The notes beneath the pieces are model-generated. The model saw nothing but the letters and a program-made list of their open reading frames with translations. It was not told the DNA's origin and searched no databases. Shown here piece by piece: positions 9,176 to 18,494 of a stretch of 47,212 bases of DNA (positions within the stretch are counted from its first letter, which is position 1; each line of letters begins with the position of its first letter). The position numbers and the translations under genes are program-made. Origin of the DNA: Planctomycetota bacterium (GTDB lineage: Bacteria > Planctomycetota > PLA2 > JAEUHO01); NCBI GenBank assembly GCA_028281445.1, contig JANQJW010000030.1, positions 1 to 47,212 on the forward strand, read 5' to 3'.

Positions 9176-11020
9176 ATGCGCTTCTCCGCCCTGCTGTTCA
9201 TCTGTGCTCTCGGTCTGTCGATCCTCACCGCGTGTGGCGGGGGAGGCGGCAATGGCGTCGTCGAAGGCGAGGACCTCGTGCCGCCGGAGATCCAGTTCCT
9301 GGACGTCACCGAGATCTTCCCGCAACCCGATGCCGAGGACGTCGAGCCCGATGTCCGCGTACACGTCACGTTCGAGAAGCTACTCGACCCCGGCACGGTC
9401 GACGCCGACTCGATCGTTCTGGAGATGAACGGCGCGCCCATCGACGGGCAGGTGCTCTACACCGCGCCGCTGCGTCGCCTGTCCTTCACGCCCATCGGGG
9501 ATCTTCCGCTGGGCGCCGTCATTCGCGCAACGCTCGCGCCGGGGCTGCGAGACCAGGACGGCAACGAGGCCGAGGACGCGCTGGTCTTCGAGTTCGAGAC
9601 GCGTGCCGCGGTATTCCAGGCGCCGCAGCTCCGCGAACTCCTGCCGGCGAGAATGCGGCTCGAAGGCGTTGCGCTGAGTCCCGACGGCAAGGGCGGCTAC
9701 CTGCGCAGCGAAGAAGGTGCCAGCACGACGACGCTGCGCTTTCATCACTACGACGCGGCGCAGGGCTTCGGTGGCATTGTCACGGTCCACGAGCACCCGA
9801 GCATCCTCGCGACCGATTCGTTCCTCGTGAGCAACCGTGTCGGCGACATGGCGGCCGTCTGGTTCGTGTCCGACGGCACGCAGCGCGACGCCTACATGCG
9901 ACGCTACAGCCGCGCGTCGGGTACATGGGGTGGAGTCGACACACTCGAAGACGACCCCGACCAGGACTTGGGACGCATGCGTGCTGCGCTGAGCGACGCA
10001 GGGGACGTCGTCGCCGTCTGGCTCGAAGAGAACGTGGACACCGGCGACGAGCGTCTGGCCGGGCGGTCCTTCGTCGCGGGCCAGGGTTGGTCGGACGTCG
10101 AGGACGTCGGTGCGGGGCAAGGCGACGTCTACCACCGCCACTTCCACGTGGGCTTCAACACAGCCCGTCAGGCCTACTTCGTGTCCGCGCAGGACGACCT
10201 GGGCGGCGCGCTGCACACGTTTGTGCGCCGCTGGGACACCGCGACCCGCTTCGCGGCTCCGACCAACGTCACAGTCAGTCTCGACGCGAACCTGCCGCGC
10301 GGCGCGGTCATCGACGCCGACGGGCAGATCACCGTTCTGTGTCGTGACTTCGACGGACGCCTGGACTCGGTGCGCTATGTACCGGGTGTGGGTTGGGAAG
10401 CGCCCCGTCCGATCGAAGATCGCCTCGGCGCTGCAGACGGCGCCGAGGGTGCCGAGCTCGTCATCGACGAGGCGGGCACGGTGACGTTCGGGTGGCTGTT
10501 CGATGGCGAGAGCGTCAACGTCCGCCGGCTGACCCGCGCCGGGATCCTGAGCCCCGTAGCGCCCCTGTACACCACCGTTGATGGCCTCGGCTTCCGCGTG
10601 GAGCTCGTCGTGACGGGTGCGAACCGCATGATGGTGTTCTGGCAGTCACGGCTGACTGGCTCCGGCCGCAGGACCTGGGGGACCGAGTTCGACGGGGCCG
10701 TGTGGGGACCGTCACGACGCGTCGCGCCGGACGTGGAGAGCGGTGACGATCTCTTGACCGCACCCGATGGCGTCGGCGGTGCCTTCCTGCTGGCGAGTGT
10801 CGAAGACAACGATCCCCTCGAGGGCTACTACCGCATCGCGGCATACCACGTGCCGCGCGGCCTCGTGCCGAACTTCGCGCCGGTCATGGCGCACGATGTC
10901 AATGCCAATCTTGGGTATCTCGACTTCGTCGTCGATGGGTACGGCCGCGGGTTCTACGGCTTCGTGGCCTCGACGCCCGGCGTCAACGACGAGGATCTGT
11001 GGGCCGGCGAGTTCCGCTAG
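9176..11020 (+). CDS. Lipoprotein with N-terminal bacterial Ig-like (Big_5/SbsA) domain
   Basis: 614 residues. The lipoprotein signal ends in a lipobox LTAC followed by a Gly-rich linker (GGGGGN). Residues about 35-140 form an Ig-like fold of the Big_5 type, with the phrases FPQPDAEDVEPDVRVHVTF, DADSIVLEMNG and the closing LRDQDGNEAEDALVFEF. The remaining 470 residues have recurring Trp/Asp-rich beta segments (WFVSDGT, VVAVWLEEN, FGWLFDGE, MVFWQSRL), suggesting a beta-propeller of about 60-residue blades. It is probably an outer-membrane or surface-exposed protein; no enzymatic motif is seen. The ATG has GAAAGGAAA just upstream. A strong hairpin follows the stop. Confidence 0.85.
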   Translation: MRFSALLFICALGLSILTACGGGGGNGVVEGEDLVPPEIQFLDVTEIFPQPDAEDVEPDVRVHVTFEKLLDPGTVDADSIVLEMNGAPIDGQVLYTAPLRRLSFTPIGDLPLGAVIRATLAPGLRDQDGNEAEDALVFEFETRAAVFQAPQLRELLPARMRLEGVALSPDGKGGYLRSEEGASTTTLRFHHYDAAQGFGGIVTVHEHPSILATDSFLVSNRVGDMAAVWFVSDGTQRDAYMRRYSRASGTWGGVDTLEDDPDQDLGRMRAALSDAGDVVAVWLEENVDTGDERLAGRSFVAGQGWSDVEDVGAGQGDVYHRHFHVGFNTARQAYFVSAQDDLGGALHTFVRRWDTATRFAAPTNVTVSLDANLPRGAVIDADGQITVLCRDFDGRLDSVRYVPGVGWEAPRPIEDRLGAADGAEGAELVIDEAGTVTFGWLFDGESVNVRRLTRAGILSPVAPLYTTVDGLGFRVELVVTGANRMMVFWQSRLTGSGRRTWGTEFDGAVWGPSRRVAPDVESGDDLLTAPDGVGGAFLLASVEDNDPLEGYYRIAAYHVPRGLVPNFAPVMAHDVNANLGYLDFVVDGYGRGFYGFVASTPGVNDEDLWAGEFR

Positions 11021-11044
11021 ACGATCCTCGAGCGTGATGCAGTC

Positions 11045-11072
11045 GAAGCCGGCCCCGCGAGGGGCCGGCTTC
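11045..11072. terminator. Bidirectional hairpin between convergent genes
   Basis: Perfect 12-bp stem (GAAGCCGGCCCC with its complement) closed by a GCGA tetraloop, between the lipoprotein stop and the DUF4437 stop. There is no long T run on either side, but the position and stability suit termination of both converging transcripts. Confidence 0.75.
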
Positions 11073-11080
11073 ATGTCGTT

Positions 11081-11917
11081 CTAGCCCTCACCGGTCACCT
11101 CGAAGGACCCCATCGTGCGTACGTAGAGGAGACACTTGCCCTCCTCGCACGAGACCCGATGCGTCACCGCGCCTTCGGAACCGAAGTAGCTGCCCGCATC
11201 CAGAGGCGTTGCCTTGGTGTGGTCCGGCACGTGATGCTCCGGCCGGCCCTGGATCACTGCCACGTGCAGCGTCGCGCCGTTGCTGCGCAGGGCGCCCTTG
11301 AAGCCGAGGGGCAGCTTGACGAGCGCGCGGCGGAGCTTCTGGTCCTGCGGATTGCCGGGCAGCTTCGCGATCTTCGCTCCATCGGCGGCGTCCGCCCACG
11401 TCATCGCTGCCGGCTCCATCTTGACCGGCGTCTCCGTCGTCGCGAACGCGTCCTTGGCCGGATGCACGAGATACGGTCCCTTCTCGATCTCGATGTACGC
11501 CACGTTCTCGGTGCCCCAGGCCGAGGTGATATGCACCTTGCCCGCCGGCTGGGTCCAGAACGTCCCGCTGGGAAGCCATACCTCCTTGGCCTCCGGCACG
11601 TCGTTGTGGACCATGCCGCTGATGACCACGCCCCGGTAGGTCACCGGGTGGATGTGGGGCGGCGACGAGAAGCCGTCGATGAACTTGACGAGGAAGCCGC
11701 ATGGCACGGGCTTGCCGCGATCGCCCCACAATGTGCCCGCCTTCGGGCTCTTGTCGCCGCGAAGGGGGTTGAGCGCCTGCCACTCCACGTCGGCGGCGAG
11801 CAACACCCGCACGCTTCCGGGTGCCTGCGGCTCTGTGTCCATCATCGTGGACACCGCGAAGACGGCGATCGCGAGCACGAAGATGCCCGTCAGAATCAAG
11901 ATCCGGTTGCGAGTCAT
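11081..11917 (-). CDS. DUF4437 cupin-type protein with N-terminal signal anchor
   Basis: 278 residues. A hydrophobic N-terminal segment ([18 protein letters not shown]) is followed by two cupin-like halves. The stretch [18 protein letters not shown], then [10 protein letters not shown] and [15 protein letters not shown], is the recognisable DUF4437 signature with His residues able to bind a metal. Function is unknown, but the fold suggests a small-molecule-binding or metal-dependent protein facing the periplasm. The ATG has GGAGAAG upstream. The gene is last in a leftward operon, 24 bases after the reductase gene. Confidence 0.84.
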   Translation of the reverse strand: MTRNRILILTGIFVLAIAVFAVSTMMDTEPQAPGSVRVLLAADVEWQALNPLRGDKSPKAGTLWGDRGKPVPCGFLVKFIDGFSSPPHIHPVTYRGVVISGMVHNDVPEAKEVWLPSGTFWTQPAGKVHITSAWGTENVAYIEIEKGPYLVHPAKDAFATTETPVKMEPAAMTWADAADGAKIAKLPGNPQDQKLRRALVKLPLGFKGALRSNGATLHVAVIQGRPEHHVPDHTKATPLDAGSYFGSEGAVTHRVSCEEGKCLLYVRTMGSFEVTGEG

Positions 11918-11941
11918 TGCGACTTCTCCTGCAGTCCTGCG

Positions 11942-12928
11942 TCAGCTTCCGATGACGACCTTGCCCATCGCTTGGCCGCTCTCCAGGCGCGCGTGTGCGT
12001 TGCCGGCCTCTTCGAGCGAGTGTTGCGTTTCGTCGAGCACGGGCTTCAAGCCACCCGAGTCGGCGATCGCCGCAACGTCGCGGAGGATCTTCGCATGGTC
12101 CTCGCGCTTGTGGTTGTGCAGCATCGGAATCAGCATGAAGACGACGTGGAGCGACAGGCCCTTGAAGTGGGCCGTGGAGAGGTCGAGCTCGCAGAGCGAC
12201 ACGGTCGAGGCGATCTGACCGTTCAAGGCGGCTGCATCGAACGAGTTCGCCATGTTCGCGCCGCCTACCGAGTCGAACACCAGGTCGAACCCGGCGCCGT
12301 CCGTGTGCTTTGTCACGTACTCTTCGACGCCCTCGGTCTTGTAGTTGATGGGCGTGGCCCCGAGCTGCTCGATCAGCGCCAGCTGCTTCTCCCCGCCGCC
12401 TGTCGAGTAAACGTCGGCGCCCCAGTGCTTCGCGAGTTGCAGCGCCACGTGGCCGACGCCACCGGAGCCGCCGTGGACCAGCACGCGCTGCCCCTCCTGG
12501 ATGCCGGCGCGCTTCAGGCCTTCGTAGGCGGTGATGGCGACCAGCGGCAGCGCGGCGGCCTCGCGCATGGACAGGGTCTTGGGCTTGTGCGCGATGAGAT
12601 TCTGGTCCGCCACGATCAGCTCGGCCAGCGTCCCCGGCAAATTGGCCAGCCCGCCGGCACAGCCGTAGACCTCGTCGCCGACCGCGTAGCCGTCTACGCC
12701 TTCGCCGACGGCCTCGACGGTGCCGGCGAAGTCCATGCCCAGGATGGCGGGCGTGTCGGGCGAGAGCGGCAGGTCCTTGCCCATCTTGCGGATCATCGTG
12801 TCGACCGTGTTCACGCTCGACGCCGCGATCTTGACCCGGACATGGCCTGCAGCGACGTCGGGCGTCGCGACCTCGGCCGCTTCGAAGACGGCGTCGTCGC
12901 CGTATGCATTCACGATCATTGCCTTCAT
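11942..12928 (-). CDS. Zinc-independent alcohol dehydrogenase / quinone oxidoreductase (MDR superfamily)
   Basis: 328 residues from the ATG of MKAMIVNAYGDDAVFEA. Seen: the GroES-like N-terminal half with VKIAASSVNTVDTMIRKM and AILGMDFAGTVEAVGEGVDG, then a Rossmann half with RVLVHGGSGGVGHVALQLAK, the quinone-oxidoreductase form of the NADPH motif. The structural-zinc Cys cluster is missing, as expected for this branch. It should reduce activated C=C bonds of quinones or enones with NADPH. A good ribosome-binding site (AGAAGG) precedes the ATG. The gene sits 32 bases after the enoyl-CoA hydratase gene, so a shared role in degrading an unsaturated acyl or aldehyde compound is plausible but inferred. 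Confidence 0.9.
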   Translation of the reverse strand: MKAMIVNAYGDDAVFEAAEVATPDVAAGHVRVKIAASSVNTVDTMIRKMGKDLPLSPDTPAILGMDFAGTVEAVGEGVDGYAVGDEVYGCAGGLANLPGTLAELIVADQNLIAHKPKTLSMREAAALPLVAITAYEGLKRAGIQEGQRVLVHGGSGGVGHVALQLAKHWGADVYSTGGGEKQLALIEQLGATPINYKTEGVEEYVTKHTDGAGFDLVFDSVGGANMANSFDAAALNGQIASTVSLCELDLSTAHFKGLSLHVVFMLIPMLHNHKREDHAKILRDVAAIADSGGLKPVLDETQHSLEEAGNAHARLESGQAMGKVVIGS

Positions 12929-12960
12929 GGTGTTCGTCCTTCTCTCTGCGCCGGGCGCGG

Positions 12961-13806
12961 CTAGTTGATTTCCTGCACCTGCATGACGAGGTCGTTCCAG
13001 TTGCGCTGGTTCTCCATGTCGTGCTCCATGCCCTTCTCGTCGGCGATCGTGAATCGCTTGATCGCGGGCGTCTTGCTCGTGGCCTGGTAGAGCCAGTACG
13101 CCTCGGCCTTGAGCGCCTCGTCGATCGGCTTGTCGATGGACTCGTAGACCGCCTGCTTGCATGCGTTGATCGACTCGGCCGGGAACTTCGCGATGCGCCG
13201 CGCCAGCGTATCCACGTAGTCGTCGATCTCGTCCGCGTTCAGCGCCTTGTTGATGGTCCCGTAGGCTTCGGCCTCGTCGGCGCTGAAGTCACGGGCACTG
13301 AGGATGATCTCCAGCGCGCGACCCAGCCCGACCTGGCGCGCCATGCGGGACGCGCCGCCGCCGCACGGCAGGATGCCCATGCCGACCTCCATCTGCATGA
13401 ACTTGAACTTGCCGCGAACGGCGAAGCGCATGTCGCAGGCCAGAGCGAACTCGTGCCCGCCGCCGCGCGCGAAACCCTCGAGCTTCGCGATCGTTGCCTG
13501 CGGCACCTTGCTGATGCGTTCGAGGATCGACTGGAGGTCCATCAGCTCCGCGTCTTCGCGGGAGACCGCTTCCATCGACATGTGCTGCAACAGCTCGGTG
13601 TCGTAGTGGCAGACCCAGATCTCCGGATGCGCCGACTGGAACACGACGACCTTGGTGTTCCGGTCGCGCTCGAGTCGCATCGCGAGCGTGTTCAGGTCCG
13701 CCAGCATCGGTGCACCCTGCACGTTCACGGGCGGGAAGTCGAAGGTGACCGTCAGCACCCCTTCGTCCTGCGTCGCGGTAAACGTCGAGAAACCTTCGTA
13801 CTTCAT
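12961..13806 (-). CDS. Enoyl-CoA hydratase/isomerase family protein
   Basis: 281 residues beginning MKYEGFSTFTA, with AAAGAGAGAG upstream. The crotonase fold is shown by VTFDFPPVNVQGAPML at the start, the oxyanion-hole segment LEGFARGGGHEFALACDMR and the following KFMQMEVGMGILPCGGGA. The first oxyanion loop (FQSAHPEIWVCHYDTE) lacks the usual SAGAD motif, and the classical catalytic Glu pair is not clearly conserved, so the exact reaction on an acyl-CoA (hydration, isomerisation or other) cannot be read off. It is the first gene of a three-gene leftward operon with the quinone-reductase-like and DUF4437 genes. Confidence 0.88.
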   Translation of the reverse strand: MKYEGFSTFTATQDEGVLTVTFDFPPVNVQGAPMLADLNTLAMRLERDRNTKVVVFQSAHPEIWVCHYDTELLQHMSMEAVSREDAELMDLQSILERISKVPQATIAKLEGFARGGGHEFALACDMRFAVRGKFKFMQMEVGMGILPCGGGASRMARQVGLGRALEIILSARDFSADEAEAYGTINKALNADEIDDYVDTLARRIAKFPAESINACKQAVYESIDKPIDEALKAEAYWLYQATSKTPAIKRFTIADEKGMEHDMENQRNWNDLVMQVQEIN

Positions 13807-13884
13807 GACTCTCTCTTTCGTGGTTGTGGAGCCGGACTGGCGCTGTCGAGTCCGCTTCGGGGGGCGTAGGATCCCGCACGCAGC

Positions 13885-13913
13885 GATATGCGCAAGTACC
13901 CATATTTTTGTAA
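13885..13913 (-). promoter_or_regulatory. Possible promoter for the hydratase operon
   Basis: On the minus strand TTACAA and CATATC lie 17 bases apart in the only A/T-rich patch of the 169-base gap 13807-13975, about 80 bases before the hydratase ATG. The -10 match is only moderate. Confidence 0.3.
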
Positions 13914-13975
13914 GTAATGCACATGCGCCGTCGTATTGGCGAATTGCGCGTGGTGCGGGCGGAGTGGCCTGCCCG

Positions 13976-14557
13976 TCAGCGCTGTTCGGGAGGAAGGCGG
14001 TGGCCTGGAGACGCCGCGATGGCGGCCGCCATGGCGATACGGTGGTCCTTCTGCCACGGCGGGCCGAGTGCTGCACCGGTCCTCGCGAGCAGGTCTTCGA
14101 GGCTCTCCTGCTGGAGCGCCGCGGCGGCATTCGCGAACACGCGCTTTGGCTCGTACCAGTGAACCGACCAGTCGCGAGCAGCGGCTGCCTTCGCCAGTGC
14201 GTGGCGGTACATGACCGTGTCGGCGACGCACTGCGCACGGTAGTTCGTGATGCGCTCTTCGAGGGTGTCAGGCAGCGAGGGGCACGCGCGGACGGCGATG
14301 CCCGCGATCGCCTCTGATGCGTCGTCGGCCAGCGCGTCGAGGCACGCCTGCGCGTGACGCTTCGCGGACGCGCGGACCGTGCCGATCAGCGCCTCGGCTT
14401 CCGCTAGCCGCAGCGACTGTGCTTCGTGATGGTGCGGGAGCTTCGGCAGACCGTCGTCGATCAACGCGACGCGGCGACGATCGAGCACGGCCTCGCCTGC
14501 GACGGTAACGAGCACCGCCCATCCGGCGTGATCGGCCACGCCCACGAACGCCGTCAC
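13976..14557 (-). CDS. Conserved hypothetical protein (about 193 residues)
   Basis: I chose the GTG at 14557 (VTAFVGVADHAGWAVLVTV) because GAGG lies six bases upstream and the frame further up is only the shadow of the CHAT gene. Seen: an N-terminal beta-rich stretch VLVTVAGEAVLDRRRVALID, then GLPKLPHHHEAQ with three consecutive His, a CPSLPDTLEERI segment, and a C-terminal GPPWQKDHRIAMAAAIAA helix. The pattern looks like a conserved cytosolic family found in various bacteria, with no assigned function that I can name. The N-terminal pattern is faintly reminiscent of an RNase-H-like fold, but this is a guess. It lies 34 bases after the CHAT stop on the same strand. Confidence 0.75.
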   Translation of the reverse strand: MTAFVGVADHAGWAVLVTVAGEAVLDRRRVALIDDGLPKLPHHHEAQSLRLAEAEALIGTVRASAKRHAQACLDALADDASEAIAGIAVRACPSLPDTLEERITNYRAQCVADTVMYRHALAKAAAARDWSVHWYEPKRVFANAAAALQQESLEDLLARTGAALGPPWQKDHRIAMAAAIAASPGHRLPPEQR

Positions 14558-14591
14558 GGCAGGCCTCGCGTCACGCTCGGGCGCGCACGCA

Positions 14592-17519
14592 CTAGTGGGG
14601 GCCCCAGAGCTGCCATCCGGCCCAGTAGGCCGGATGTGCCCACGCCTTGCGTTGTCGCATCGAGAGCTGCGCCGAGCGCAAGGCCTCCGCGGGTGTCGCA
14701 CCGTCGGAAAGCGCAGCATGGAAGCGTTGGAACAGAGCAGCCGTCGCCCGGTCGTCGACGGGCCACAGGCTTGCCAACACGCGCGTCGCGCCAGCAACGA
14801 AGAAGGCGTGCACGAAGCCGACGCGGCCCTCTTGTTCGAACGTGCGCCCCTGCGCGGAGCTGCATGCGGCAAGCACGACGAGCTCGGCCGGCACGCGCGT
14901 ACCGAGAATCTCAGCAACCGTCCACAGCCCGTCATCCTCCCCGGCAGGCGCGAGCCCCAAGGACGAGCGCAGCGGATGCGCGGCGTCGATCTGGGCATGA
15001 CAGCCGAAGTGCACGACCTTCCAGCGCTTGCGAGTTGCCAACGCGTCGCGCACGCCGGCCTCGGTGGCTCGCGTGTCCGTCAGAGTGGTGTCGCCCACCC
15101 GCGCTGCTTCCTGCGCAGCCCCCGGCAGACGCGGCCCCTCGGCGCTTGCCGGGTCACCGATGGCCAACGTGCCGCGGGCAGGACCCGATGCCGCGCCCAA
15201 CAGGCGGCCGATCGTCGCAGACGGAACCAGCGTGACCGCCTTCGTGGGCCAGAGGGCAGCGAACGGCAGAGACGCCAAGCGACCGGCTGGCACGATCGTG
15301 AGGCGTGTGATCCTCGAGGGAAGCGCGAGCTGTGCGACGACGCGCTGCTCGAGCGCCTGCCATGCCTCGCGCCAAGGCGAGTCGGGATCCTCCAGCGTGA
15401 GGTCGTCCGACAGCGCGTCGAACGCTGATTGCGTCCCCATGTTCAGGGCACGCACGTCGGTGCGCGTGATCACCAGGCCGATGACCTCTTGCCGCCCGTG
15501 CGCGAAGTGAACCTGCGCCTCATCGTCGGCCAGGCGCGCCTGCGTCGCGGCAAGCGTGTCGACCTGCGGATCGACCAGTTGCGCGGCTGCTCCCTGTCGC
15601 ACGTGCATGTGTTCGCGATGGCGGTCCAGCTGCTCTCGTACCTCGGAGAGGTCCCTCCGTGCGTGGTTGACCGAAGCCTGGTCCTTCTCCGCGGCCGCCT
15701 TGCGGAATCGCCGAACCACCCGCGTCTCTTGCGCACGCAACGCGAGCTCGCGCTTCCTGAGCGCCGGCTCGAGCATGTCGATCATCGCATCGGCACCGCC
15801 CAGTCGATGACGCAGGGCGACGGCACGCGCGCGTTCTGCCGTCGTGAACAGCACGGCCATGTCGTCGGCGGCGAGCGCCGCCTCGATCGCCAGCCCGAAG
15901 GTGTTACGAAGCTCCGCGCGGTACTGGGCGCCCAAGCGCGCGGGGAGTGCCGCGGAGCGGCGCACGATCTGCTCCACAGCCGGGCGCGCATGCACGAGCG
16001 CACGCTCGCCATCGCCTCGCGCGAGTGCCGCGCTGGCCAGTCGTGCCTCGATCACGCTCGACCAGCGCGGACGTCCATGCGCCGCGGCAAGGCGGCGCGC
16101 TTCCTGCGCGCTCTCCTCGGCCCGTTCGATGTTCCCTGCGGCCAGCGCATGCAGGCTCCGGGCGGCCAACCAGCGGATCTGCAGGCCGACGTCGTCCATC
16201 GAGATCGCCTGGGCTGCCGTGAGCGCCTCGCTTGCGGCGTCGAGACGCCCGGCCATGGTCAGGACGCTCGCGAGATTGATCCAGGTCGAGCGCAGCACGT
16301 GCTTGGTCACCCGGTCCGCGCGCGAGAGCACCACGCGGTATGCCTTCTCAGATCCTGCGTAGTCCTCCATGAGGAACCGAGCCGCGGCTTCCATCGTGAA
16401 GAGCGGCGTGTCGTCAAGCTGGGTCGCCTTGCCTGCTTCACGCGCCACGGCCACGTGGCGCAGCGCGCGTTCGCCGTCGAGCAACTCAAGCGCGACAGCG
16501 GACGCACTGAGGTGGGCGCCGCGACGCTGCCACGGCTTGCCGTGCTCGTCGAACCACGCCAGCCCGCGTGTCACATGCTCGATGGCCGATGCCCAGCGCC
16601 CGCTCAGCGCATCAGTCGTCGCGAGCTTTACGTTCGTTGCCGCGACGCCGTCAGAGTTCCCGAGCTCGACTTCGAGGCGGCGCAGCGCAAGGAGCCACTC
16701 GCGCACCTCGTGGAGAGGTGCGTTGTCGCGCTCGACGATGAACAGAAAACGCAGCGTGTCGCGCCTTGCGAGCGGCGTGCTTGCACTGCGAGCGGCGATT
16801 CGTGCGCTCTCCGCCGCCTTCTGCGCCCGACCCGTCGCGCGATACGCGCGGGCGAGGCGCTGGTGAACGAAGAGAGACAGTTTGCGCGGTGGGTCGTCGC
16901 CAGCCTCGGCGAGGACGCGGACCCCGATTTCGATGGTCCGTGCGTGCTGCTTCGTCTTGTGTGTCAGTTGGAGGCACGTGCGCTCGAGGTGCTCTTGTCG
17001 ACGCACCCACCCGATCGCGCCGGCTGCCTGCGCGGCCGCCGTGCCGGCCTGGAGTGCTTCCTGAGGACTCTTGAGCAGGTACATCCGATGCGTGAGGTGC
17101 AGCACGCCTGCAACACCGTCCGTGGGGAGGCGGGCCGCGGCGAGTGCAGCCCGTGCGCCGTCACCGTTTCCACTCCTGCGTAGGTCGTGAATCCCATCCA
17201 GCGTCGTGAACACGTTCTTGTCTACGGGCTGTGCCCGGCGCGTTTCCATGTACGCCTTCAGCGCTCGTGCCTCCTCGGCGGACGCGCGGTCTACGAGGAC
17301 CGCTGCGACGTCCGGGGATCCTCGTGCCAGCAGGCGCTCGACTACGACCCAGACGTCGCCGTGCTTCGAGCTGACGACCTGTGTCAGCGCCTCTTGATCC
17401 GATTCCGCGTGCGCCCGTAGCGCGCGGTCCGCGCCTTCGACTCCCTCGTTCGCACGGACGGTCGTTGCGCCGGCGAGCAGAAGCAGGGCCAACGAAAACA
17501 GCGCCAAACCGCGATACAT
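14592..17519 (-). CDS. Exported TPR-CHAT domain cysteine protease
   Basis: 975 residues from the ATG of MYRGLALFSLALLLLAGATT, a clear signal peptide ending near ATTVRANEG. Residues about 30-600 are helical TPR-like repeats with the usual small-residue spacing. The C-terminal 330 residues are a CHAT (caspase-like) domain: His near 841 in VVHFGCHAQID and Cys near 884 in VVLAACSSAQG form the dyad. The C-terminal ALRSAQLSMR and WAGWQLWG segments are the usual CHAT ending. CHAT proteases cleave specific partner proteins after a trigger. The signal peptide would place this one outside the cytoplasm. It is divergent from the ECF sigma gene, 132 bases from that gene's ATG, which suggests shared control or a shared pathway. 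Confidence 0.9.
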   Translation of the reverse strand: MYRGLALFSLALLLLAGATTVRANEGVEGADRALRAHAESDQEALTQVVSSKHGDVWVVVERLLARGSPDVAAVLVDRASAEEARALKAYMETRRAQPVDKNVFTTLDGIHDLRRSGNGDGARAALAAARLPTDGVAGVLHLTHRMYLLKSPQEALQAGTAAAQAAGAIGWVRRQEHLERTCLQLTHKTKQHARTIEIGVRVLAEAGDDPPRKLSLFVHQRLARAYRATGRAQKAAESARIAARSASTPLARRDTLRFLFIVERDNAPLHEVREWLLALRRLEVELGNSDGVAATNVKLATTDALSGRWASAIEHVTRGLAWFDEHGKPWQRRGAHLSASAVALELLDGERALRHVAVAREAGKATQLDDTPLFTMEAAARFLMEDYAGSEKAYRVVLSRADRVTKHVLRSTWINLASVLTMAGRLDAASEALTAAQAISMDDVGLQIRWLAARSLHALAAGNIERAEESAQEARRLAAAHGRPRWSSVIEARLASAALARGDGERALVHARPAVEQIVRRSAALPARLGAQYRAELRNTFGLAIEAALAADDMAVLFTTAERARAVALRHRLGGADAMIDMLEPALRKRELALRAQETRVVRRFRKAAAEKDQASVNHARRDLSEVREQLDRHREHMHVRQGAAAQLVDPQVDTLAATQARLADDEAQVHFAHGRQEVIGLVITRTDVRALNMGTQSAFDALSDDLTLEDPDSPWREAWQALEQRVVAQLALPSRITRLTIVPAGRLASLPFAALWPTKAVTLVPSATIGRLLGAASGPARGTLAIGDPASAEGPRLPGAAQEAARVGDTTLTDTRATEAGVRDALATRKRWKVVHFGCHAQIDAAHPLRSSLGLAPAGEDDGLWTVAEILGTRVPAELVVLAACSSAQGRTFEQEGRVGFVHAFFVAGATRVLASLWPVDDRATAALFQRFHAALSDGATPAEALRSAQLSMRQRKAWAHPAYWAGWQLWGPH

Positions 17520-17556
17520 CGGGCGCAGCGTAGCATGTCGGACGTCGCCGTTTCCT

Positions 17557-17584
17557 GGGGTCAATTCCCGGCACGGCGCCCGTC
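17557..17584 (+). promoter_or_regulatory. Putative ECF-type promoter, copy 1 (sigma gene)
   Basis: GGGGTCAATTC, 13 bases, then CGTC, 67 bases before the sigma ATG. The same two blocks at the same spacing recur at 19354-19381. CGTC is a common -10 core of ECF promoters, so autoregulation by the adjacent sigma factor is a reasonable inference. Confidence 0.55.
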
Positions 17585-17651
17585 ATCTCAGGGAGCGCGG
17601 TGCAGCGTGCGCCCGCGTCGAGCGTGTCTTCCACATCGTCGAGGATCGTCC

Positions 17652-18494
17652 ATGCGGAGCGCAGACCGCCCCGTCTCGCTGGCTGACGAGCGCGTGCGCC
17701 GGACGTACGAGCTCGGTCGCAAGGCACATCCGCAGGTCGATCTGTCATTCGAAGAGTTCGCGAGACGAGCGCGTGCAGCCATTCCGAAGCACGACAACAA
17801 GGACTTCTACCTTGCTGTTGCGTGTGACGCCGGCGCGCCCGGTGCGTGGGAGCGTCTGCAGTCGCGGTTCCATCGTCCCTTGCGCGCCATGCTGCGCCGC
17901 CGCGGCGCCACGCGTCACGATGTTTCACAGCTGCTCGACGATGTCTGGGGCCGCCTTGCGAGTCCGCCGCCGCGTGCGAAGGCACGCACGCGCATCGGGA
18001 CCTACGACGGGCAAGGGGCGCTGCTCGCATGGCTGGCCACGGTCGCGTGGCACCGCCTCGCAGATGGATGGCGTCGGGCCGCCGGCGTGGCACCGCTGCC
18101 CCAGGAGCCCACGCCGTCGACACCGCGCGGAGGCGATCCGGCCGATCGGCTCGAGGCGAGCGAGATCGGTGCGCTCATCGGTTCTGTCCTGGAGCAAGCG
18201 TGGGCATCGCTAACCGATCGAGAGCTGGAGGTCGTGGTGCTCAAGTACCGCCAGCTCCTGCCGCAGACCGAGATCGCGCGGATCCTGCGCGTGAGCCCGT
18301 CTCGCATCACGCGCCTCCTGCAATCGGCGACACGGCGCTTGCGAGAGGCGGTCGAAGAGCGTCTCGAGCTGCGCGCGCACGTCGCGGGTGCCGCGTCCAA
18401 CCAGGCGGCTCTTCAACACCTCCTGCAGCGAATGCTGTCGGAGTCCGACGCCGGACGCGAGGACGCGGACGACCACGGAAGGGGCATGGCATGA
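17652..18494 (+). CDS. ECF-like RNA polymerase sigma factor
   Basis: 280 residues from the ATG with GAGGATCG upstream; an earlier in-frame ATG at 17535 is possible. Region 2 is seen in FYLAVACDAGAPGAWERL, then RHDVSQLLDDVWGRL and GALLAWLATVAWHRLADGWR. Region 4 is LTDRELEVVVLKYRQLLPQT followed by EIARILRVSPSRITRLLQ, a helix-turn-helix for the -35 element. A 50-residue N-terminal extension and a C-terminal tail make it longer than a minimal ECF factor. Its stop overlaps the start of the next gene (ATGA), the usual arrangement for a sigma factor and its membrane regulator. It is divergent from the TPR-CHAT gene. Confidence 0.88.
   Translation: MRSADRPVSLADERVRRTYELGRKAHPQVDLSFEEFARRARAAIPKHDNKDFYLAVACDAGAPGAWERLQSRFHRPLRAMLRRRGATRHDVSQLLDDVWGRLASPPPRAKARTRIGTYDGQGALLAWLATVAWHRLADGWRRAAGVAPLPQEPTPSTPRGGDPADRLEASEIGALIGSVLEQAWASLTDRELEVVVLKYRQLLPQTEIARILRVSPSRITRLLQSATRRLREAVEERLELRAHVAGAASNQAALQHLLQRMLSESDAGREDADDHGRGMA

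Noticed and set aside
15429..17183. 584-residue plus-strand frame inside the CHAT gene
   Set aside because: Antisense of a gene with signal peptide, TPRs and catalytic dyad; no domain signature of its own.
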